Positions 1 to 3,944 of a DNA stretch of 6,008 bases are shown piece by piece. Position numbers and translations under genes: made by a program. Location: NCBI GenBank assembly GCA_043777755.1, contig JAYWHK010000322.1:1-6008 (forward strand). Reading direction: 5' to 3'. Every line of letters starts with the position of its first letter. Within the stretch, counting starts at the first letter, position 1. The stretch is from CANHEE01 sp043777755. GTDB lineage: Bacteria; Bacteroidota; Bacteroidia; Chitinophagales; Saprospiraceae. Under the pieces are notes generated by a model. That model made no database searches, was not told where the DNA came from, and was given only the letters and a program-made list of their open reading frames with translations.

Positions 1-39
1 GATAAAGTCGCTAAAATTTGGATTACGTCAAATAACTGA
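1..39 (+). CDS. C-terminal end of a probable c-type cytochrome lipoprotein (5' partial)
   Basis: Reading from base 1 gives DKVAKIWITSNN followed by TGA at 37-39. This closely resembles the C-termini of the two cytochromes downstream (DKVKAWIDAGAKDN in the diheme protein, AKIKAWITQGVLNN in the monoheme one). In those proteins the segment is the last helix of the heme domain. I infer that the gene cut by the window edge is another member of the same cytochrome family, making a run of at least three such genes. Only 12 residues are visible and no heme motif is in view, so the assignment rests on this short tail and on context. Confidence 0.6.
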   Translation, partial: DKVAKIWITSNN

Positions 40-102
40 CAATTCCAAATAAGTTTAATACTGGCTGTTCTCAGACACAATTCCTATTTCAACCTACCAA
101 AA

Positions 103-115
103 TACCGTTTCGGTA
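103..115. promoter_or_regulatory. Perfect short inverted repeat upstream of promoter
   Basis: TACCG and CGGTA are exact reverse complements separated by TTT. The palindrome lies just upstream of the predicted -33 element, where an activator could bind. It could equally be a weak hairpin at the end of the preceding transcript, since a T-run follows at about 131-137, though some 15 bases away. Five base pairs is short and chance occurrence is possible. Confidence 0.25.
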
Positions 116-122
116 ACTCTTA

Positions 123-154
123 TTTGCACATTTTTTTACTTTGTTTTACCTTTG
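123..154 (+). promoter_or_regulatory. Predicted Bacteroidota-type promoter for the cytochrome operon
   Basis: TTTG at 123-126 and TACCTTTG at 147-154 match the Bacteroidota primary sigma consensus (-33 TTTG, -7 TAnnTTTG), with 20 bases between them, which is the usual spacing. Transcription would begin near 159-163. This leaves a leader of only about 7-11 bases before the ATG at 170, or slightly more if the ATG at 173 is used. No Shine-Dalgarno sequence is present, as is usual in this phylum. This is the only full-consensus promoter I found between genes in the window. Confidence 0.65.
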
Positions 155-169
155 TAAAAAGTTTTTGAA

Positions 170-910
170 ATGATGAAAAGAATAAGCCTATTATTTATTT
201 TGACTGCCGTTTGTTTTTTAGCTTGTAAATACGAGCCAATCGAACAGCCAAACAATCCAAATACTGGTGGAAACAACACTGGTGGAAATACTGGCGGCAG
301 CAGCACAAATCCTACGCCAAAACCATGCAGTCCCGATACCGCTTATTTCAAAAATGATGTGTTGCCTATTCTTGTTTCCAATTGTGCTAAAAGTGGTTGT
401 CACGATGCCGTTTCAAAAGTGAAAGGCATACAATTGACAGATTATCAGAATGTTATGCAGGAAGTGAAAGCGTTTAATTTGTCAAGTAGCGACCTTTATA
501 AATACATTACAATTAATGATGCTAAAAAAATAATGCCGCCCTTGCCAAGCGCACCTTTGAGCATTGCTCAGAAAGAAACGATTGCCAAATGGATTTTGCA
601 AGGAGCAAAAAACAATAGTTGTGATGCCAATGCGACGGGTTGCGATACTAAAAAGGTGACGTTTGGCAAGGTCATAAAACCTATTTTGGATAAAAATTGT
701 ACGGGTTGTCACAGTGGCACTTCGCCTTCGGCTAACATTAATCTTGCACTCTACAATGGTGTTGCTGCTATTGCCAAATCAGGTTCGCTTTACGGCTCTA
801 TTTCACATAGTTTGTCTTATTCCAAAATGCCTAAAAATGCTTCGAAGCTCGACCAATGCGACATTGATAAAGTAAAAGCGTGGATTGATGCAGGTGCAAA
901 GGATAATTAG
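170..910 (+). CDS. Diheme c-type cytochrome lipoprotein
   Basis: A secreted, lipid-anchored electron-transfer protein of 246 residues. Residues 1-18 form a lipoprotein signal peptide with lipobox FLAC, making C19 the lipidated residue. A Gly/Asn/Thr/Pro-rich linker (about 27-52) follows. Two heme domains come next. Domain A has a CX4CH motif (CAKSGCH, 72-78) and a possible distal ligand M122 in IMPP. Domain B has canonical CTGCH (177-181) and M220 in KMPKN. Each domain ends in a helix containing a Trp (AKWILQGA, VKAWIDAGA). Four further cysteines (53, 151, 158, 230) could form disulfides. Domain B is clearly paralogous to the monoheme protein at 993. The start could be either ATG of the ATGATG pair (170 or 173); the second gives MKRISLL. 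Heme attachment would take place outside the cytoplasm. The electron donor and acceptor are not identifiable here. Confidence 0.88.
   Translation: MMKRISLLFILTAVCFLACKYEPIEQPNNPNTGGNNTGGNTGGSSTNPTPKPCSPDTAYFKNDVLPILVSNCAKSGCHDAVSKVKGIQLTDYQNVMQEVKAFNLSSSDLYKYITINDAKKIMPPLPSAPLSIAQKETIAKWILQGAKNNSCDANATGCDTKKVTFGKVIKPILDKNCTGCHSGTSPSANINLALYNGVAAIAKSGSLYGSISHSLSYSKMPKNASKLDQCDIDKVKAWIDAGAKDN
260..298 (+). repeat. In-frame NTGG repeat encoding the lipoprotein linker
   Basis: Three near-identical units coding for Asn-Thr-Gly-Gly (residues 31-34, 36-39 and 40-43, with one extra Asn between the first two) make up a flexible spacer. It lies between the lipid-anchored cysteine and the first heme domain. 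Its low complexity makes length variation by replication slippage plausible. Such linkers usually hold a soluble domain away from the membrane. Confidence 0.6.
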
Positions 911-992
911 AAATCGTCCTAAATCGCTTCTGAGGACTTGCAAACAATAGGAGCTAAATAACGTACAAACTATCTTAGACTTAAATTTTTTT

Positions 993-1361
993 ATGAAAAA
1001 TAAAACAAAAATATTCTTTTTTTTAATTGTAAGTATCTTATTTTCAGCTTGTTATTACAACAATGAAGAGGATTTACTTGGCACTTCGGGTTGTGCAACG
1101 AGCAATATGAGTTATAAAAATGACATTGCACCAATTTTGGATTTTAATTGCAATAGTTGCCATTCAACTGCGGCAAAATTGGGTGGCGTTGTCTTAGACA
1201 ATCATATTGAAGTGAAAAAACATGCTCAAAGTACAGCTTTGTTGGGCGTAATAGAACATAGTTCGGGTTTTTCGCCAATGCCTAAAAATGGTGCTAAAAT
1301 CAGCGATTGCGACATTGCCAAAATCAAAGCGTGGATTACACAAGGTGTTTTAAATAATTAA
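993..1361 (+). CDS. Monoheme c-type cytochrome lipoprotein
   Basis: This 122-residue exported electron carrier has a signal peptide (1-19) ending in lipobox FSAC, with C20 as lipid attachment site. A single heme domain has CNSCH at 53-57 and a likely distal Met ligand M96 in SPMPKNG. It aligns along its length with domain B of the preceding diheme protein: IAPILDFNCNSCH against IKPILDKNCTGCH, then MPKN, then CDIAKIKAWI against CDIDKVKAWI. C34 and C106 occupy the same places as C158 and C230 of that protein, suggesting a conserved disulfide. It lies 82 bases after the diheme gene; I see no consensus promoter in that gap, only a weak 5-bp stem at 916-937. Co-transcription is likely. It probably arose by domain or gene duplication. 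Confidence 0.87.
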   Translation: MKNKTKIFFFLIVSILFSACYYNNEEDLLGTSGCATSNMSYKNDIAPILDFNCNSCHSTAAKLGGVVLDNHIEVKKHAQSTALLGVIEHSSGFSPMPKNGAKISDCDIAKIKAWITQGVLNN

Positions 1362-1374
1362 AAATCAATTTATT

Positions 1375-1794
1375 ATGAATAAAAAAAATCTATTTATTGG
1401 ACTAATGCTTATTGGTTTGATAGGTGCAGCGTTTGGCTTTTACCTTTGGAACAAACCGCAAAAAAACATGACTTCGGCAGTAGCTGACCTCAAAATTGAA
1501 GCAAGCGCCATCGTCACCGCTTTTGAAACCAATGAAGCAGAAGCGAATACAAAATACCTTGATAAGGTCGTGGCTGTTAGCGGAAAGGTTAAAGAAATTA
1601 AAAAAGAAGGTGACAAAATAAGCATTTTTTTGACATCAGAAAGCATGATGTATGGCGTGCAATGCAATCTTGACCCTTTGGGCAAACATGGAAAAACGGA
1701 GTTTTCCGTAGGCGAAGAAGTTGTTTTCAAAGGCATTTGTACGGGTTTTTTGAGCGATGTGGTCATTGAAAGATGTGTTTTAGTGAACAATTAA
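1375..1794 (+). CDS. Membrane-anchored OB-fold protein, tRNA_anti-like family
   Basis: A 139-residue protein with one hydrophobic segment (about 6-25), which acts as a membrane anchor or uncleaved signal. There is no lipobox and no convincing cleavage site. The rest looks like the OB-fold family named tRNA_anti-like (Pfam PF12869). A helix near 34-55 precedes KYLDKVVAVSGKVKEI (60-75), a strand with C97 (YGVQCNLDP), and the typical end GICTGFLSDVVIERCVLV (120-137) with C122 and C134. Despite the family name, an exported member is not expected to bind tRNA and its biochemical role is unknown. The gene begins 13 bases after the monoheme cytochrome stop, so it is almost certainly in the same operon. 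The three cysteines could be redox-active or structural, which is speculation. Confidence 0.75.
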   Translation: MNKKNLFIGLMLIGLIGAAFGFYLWNKPQKNMTSAVADLKIEASAIVTAFETNEAEANTKYLDKVVAVSGKVKEIKKEGDKISIFLTSESMMYGVQCNLDPLGKHGKTEFSVGEEVVFKGICTGFLSDVVIERCVLVNN

Positions 1795-1849
1795 CAGTGA
1801 GCAATAAATTTAAACAAAAATATAATTTACTTATAATCAATTATTTATA

Positions 1850-2398
1850 ATGAAAAAAACAATCATTTTAGCATTAATAATGTCAGTTGGCACAATGGCG
1901 TTTGGTCAAAAATATTTCACAAAAACTGGAAAAATTCATTTTTTATCCAATACGCCAATTGAAAAAATTGAAGCGACCAATAGTAGCGCAACAAGCGTGA
2001 TTGATGGCGCAACGGGCAACATGGAATTTGCCGTTTTGGTCAAAGGTTTTTTATTTGACAAGGCGTTGATGCAAGAGCATTTTAATGAAAATTACATGGA
2101 AAGTACCAAATTTCCAAAAGCAACATTCAAAGGGAAAATTGACAATTTTTCAACGGTCAATCTCAAAAAAGATGGTGCTTACGATGTTCAAATTAGTGGC
2201 AATCTGACGCTGCACGGCGTTGCACAAGCGGTTGCGAGTAAAGGCAAAGTGACCGTAAAAGATGGCGCAATCAGCAACGGAACTTGCTCATTTTCAGTCA
2301 AATGCGAAGATTATCAAATTAGTATTCCTGGCGCAGTTAAAGAAAAAATCGCTAAAAATATTGCGATTGAGGTCAATGCTGATTATCAAAAAATGTAA
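1850..2398 (+). CDS. YceI-family periplasmic lipocalin-like protein, first copy
   Basis: A 182-residue secreted protein. The signal peptide occupies about residues 1-19, with cleavage near AFG/Q. The mature part has the YceI pattern: a first strand TGKIHFLSNTPIEKIEA (26-42), the family block EHFNENYMESTKFPKATF (76-93), NLTLHGVAQ (118-126), and a terminal segment ISIPGAVKEKIAKNIAIEV (157-175). Characterised YceI proteins form an extended beta-barrel that holds a polyisoprenoid or similar long-chain amphiphile, and some relatives occur fused to cytochrome b561. The ligand here is not predictable. Cysteines 146 and 152 have no counterpart in the second copy. It lies 55 bases after the OB-fold gene in A/T-rich DNA with no full promoter consensus. 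The start is the first Met of a clean signal peptide. Confidence 0.9.
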   Translation: MKKTIILALIMSVGTMAFGQKYFTKTGKIHFLSNTPIEKIEATNSSATSVIDGATGNMEFAVLVKGFLFDKALMQEHFNENYMESTKFPKATFKGKIDNFSTVNLKKDGAYDVQISGNLTLHGVAQAVASKGKVTVKDGAISNGTCSFSVKCEDYQISIPGAVKEKIAKNIAIEVNADYQKM

Positions 2399-2410
2399 GT
2401 CCGTAGCGTG

Positions 2411-2436
2411 AAACAAAGGGTGTAAACAAAGGGTGT
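2411..2436 (+). repeat. 13-bp perfect tandem repeat
   Basis: AAACAAAGGGTGT occurs twice in immediate succession (2411-2423 and 2424-2436). The second copy is the left arm of the hairpin at 2424-2456. Either copy can therefore pair with the right arm, giving two alternative stems. The first copy is probably a recent slippage duplication. Confidence 0.85.
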
Positions 2437-2456
2437 TTTTAAAACACCCTTTGTTT
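2424..2456 (+). terminator. Strong hairpin after the first YceI gene; terminator or mRNA-processing element
   Basis: Bases 2424-2438 pair perfectly with 2442-2456 (15 bp) around a 3-base loop. It starts 25 bases after the YceI stop codon. The right arm ends in TTGTTTT, a modest U-rich tract, which fits intrinsic termination. However, only 19 bases separate the hairpin from the next ATG, and I see no TAnnTTTG promoter for that gene. Partial termination, or a stem protecting the upstream mRNA, may fit better than a hard operon boundary. Confidence 0.6.
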
Positions 2457-2475
2457 TGACAAAAAAAAATACTTT

Positions 2476-3363
2476 ATGAAAAAAAGCAAACTACTTTTCT
2501 TATTTTTCTTCCAAATTTTCACCATTTTTGCACAACAAGACACCACCGATTTACTTTCTCTTTTGGGAACAGACGAACCGACGACGAACTACGCTACCGC
2601 TTCGTTCAAAACCAACCGTGTTATCAATGGTCATTCGTTGGAAAGTACGGCAAAAGGCGTGTTGGACTTTAAGATTAACCACCGTTTTGGGTTTGTCAAT
2701 AGCGGTTTTTATGAGTGGTTTGGCTTAGATCAAGCCTATATTCGCATTGGTTTTGACTATGGTTTGACGGATAGATTAAGCGTTGGCATTGGGCGAAATT
2801 CTTACGAAAAAGTTTATGATGGTTTTGTAAAATACAAAATTTTACGTCAAAGTTCGGGCAAAAAAACGATGCCCATTACACTTGCCTACGTTGCCACAAT
2901 AGACCACAAAACCGCAAAATGGTCAAATGCGGAACTCGCAAACCGCTATTGGCTGCGTTCTTATTATACGCATCAGTTGTTGATTGGACGTAAATTTAGC
3001 GAAGGCACATCTCTACAATTGATGCCAACTTTGGTACATCGCAATTTTGTAAAAACAAAAATTGAAAAAAATGATGTACTTTTGCTGGGCGTAGCGGCAA
3101 GACAAAAATTGACGAAACGCACAGCCATTAATCTTGAATATTACTATGCTTTGCCTAATCAACTCGCTGATAATGTGCAGAATACGCTTTCCGTAGGCTT
3201 CGATATTGAAACTGGCGGACACGTTTTTCAACTCTTTTTTACCAACTCTAATGGCACTGACCATCGTAGTTTTTTGACCGAAACAACAGGAAAATGGAGC
3301 AAAGGCGATGTGCGTTTTGGGTTCAATGTGTCAAGGGTTTTTACGGTTAGGAAAAATAAGTAG
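2476..3363 (+). CDS. DUF5777-like outer-membrane beta-barrel protein
   Basis: A 295-residue exported protein. The signal peptide spans about residues 1-19 (cleavage near IFA/QQ). The early mature region resembles the DUF5777 family as I recall it: ASFKTNRVINGHSLE (42-56), LDFKINHRFGFVNSG (63-77), FGLDQAYIRIGFDYGLTDRL (82-101), VGIGRNSYEKVYDGFVKYKI (103-122). The remainder consists of alternating hydrophobic and polar strands with aromatic residues, as in transmembrane barrels (for example INLEYYYALP, VFQLFFTNS), and ends near FNVSRVFTVRK. No enzyme active site is visible. The family has no established function; an outer-membrane pore or structural role is inferred. It sits between two YceI genes, which suggests a partnership with those carriers. 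It would be transcribed by readthrough across the 2424-2456 hairpin unless a non-consensus promoter exists. Confidence 0.8.
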   Translation: MKKSKLLFLFFFQIFTIFAQQDTTDLLSLLGTDEPTTNYATASFKTNRVINGHSLESTAKGVLDFKINHRFGFVNSGFYEWFGLDQAYIRIGFDYGLTDRLSVGIGRNSYEKVYDGFVKYKILRQSSGKKTMPITLAYVATIDHKTAKWSNAELANRYWLRSYYTHQLLIGRKFSEGTSLQLMPTLVHRNFVKTKIEKNDVLLLGVAARQKLTKRTAINLEYYYALPNQLADNVQNTLSVGFDIETGGHVFQLFFTNSNGTDHRSFLTETTGKWSKGDVRFGFNVSRVFTVRKNK

Positions 3364-3366
3364 CCT

Positions 3367-3400
3367 GTCCGAAGGAAGGACTTACAAGCGTAGCATAAGT
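3367..3400 (+). other. Two overlapping, mutually exclusive small stems between genes
   Basis: In the 41-base gap before the second YceI gene, GTCC (3367-3370) can pair with GGAC (3378-3381), and ACTTA (3380-3384) can pair with TAAGT (3396-3400). The two stems share bases 3380-3381, so only one can form fully at a time. The second ends just before the start codon at 3405. The stems are only 4 and 5 bp and may be fortuitous. Confidence 0.2.
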
Positions 3401-3404
3401 TGTT

Positions 3405-3944
3405 ATGATGAAGAAATTTTTATTGTTATTTGTTTTCTTTTTTATCAAAGGAACGCTTTTTTCCCAAATCTTGAAAAGCGATAATGGCGCAGTGTCTTTT
3501 ACGAGCAATGCGCCTTTGGAGGTTATCAAAGGCAAGTCCAATCAGCTCAAAGGCGTGATAGATGTGACAAAACAAACCTTTGCTTTTTCGGTAAATGTCA
3601 ATAGTTTTCAAGGTTTTAATTCGCCTTTGCAGCAAGAGCATTTCCATGAAAACTACCTCGAAACAAAGAAGTTTTCGACCATTACTTTTACTGGAAAAAT
3701 CATAGAAAAGATTGATTTTCAACAAGATACAAAAACGACTGTCCGTGCAAAAGGTTATTTGACTATTCACGGCGTGAAGCAAGAACGCATCATCAAAAGC
3801 GACCTCGAAATACGAAAAGGCAAGGTTTTTATCACAACACAATTCACTGTTCCGTTGGCAGAACATCAGATTCCGATACCCAAAATCGTCAATCAGAAAA
3901 TTGCGGAAGAGATACAAGTGAAGGTTAATGTGGAGTTGAAATAA
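3405..3944 (+). CDS. YceI-family periplasmic lipocalin-like protein, second copy
   Basis: A 179-residue secreted paralogue of the protein at 1850. The signal peptide is about 1-20 (cleavage near LFS/Q), so the mature protein starts close to the first strand GAVSFTSNAPLEVIKG (28-43). Shared landmarks are QEHFHENYLETKKFSTITF (77-95), GYLTIHGVKQ (117-126) and IPIPKIVNQKIAEEIQVKV (156-174). Outside these blocks the two copies are quite diverged, so the duplication is not recent and they may hold different ligands. The mature part lacks the cysteines of the first copy. The start is one of two adjacent ATGs (3405 or 3408). The gene lies 41 bases after the barrel gene. Its TAA stop overlaps the ATG of the sensor gene (TAATG), implying that the two are translated together. 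Confidence 0.9.
   Translation: MMKKFLLLFVFFFIKGTLFSQILKSDNGAVSFTSNAPLEVIKGKSNQLKGVIDVTKQTFAFSVNVNSFQGFNSPLQQEHFHENYLETKKFSTITFTGKIIEKIDFQQDTKTTVRAKGYLTIHGVKQERIIKSDLEIRKGKVFITTQFTVPLAEHQIPIPKIVNQKIAEEIQVKVNVELK

Noticed and set aside
911..992. Possible promoter or terminator between the two cytochrome genes
   Set aside because: TATCTTAG (971-978) is a partial -7 match without a -33 partner, and the GTCCT/AGGAC stem is only 5 bp with a 12-base loop and no U-run.
1375..1390. A-runs just after start codons (also at 3944) as phase-variation tracts
   Set aside because: Runs of eight A here encode the usual Lys-rich start of signal peptides and are common in this composition. Nothing suggests switching.
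1440..1790. Open frame on the - strand opposite the OB-fold gene (116 codons)
   Set aside because: The + strand frame has a membrane anchor and a recognisable OB-fold ending; the reverse product shows no family features.
1800..1849. Possible separate promoter before the first YceI gene (TAAATTTA and TATAAT-like strings)
   Set aside because: The -7 match is imperfect and no TTTG lies at the right distance. Such strings are expected by chance in DNA this A/T-rich.
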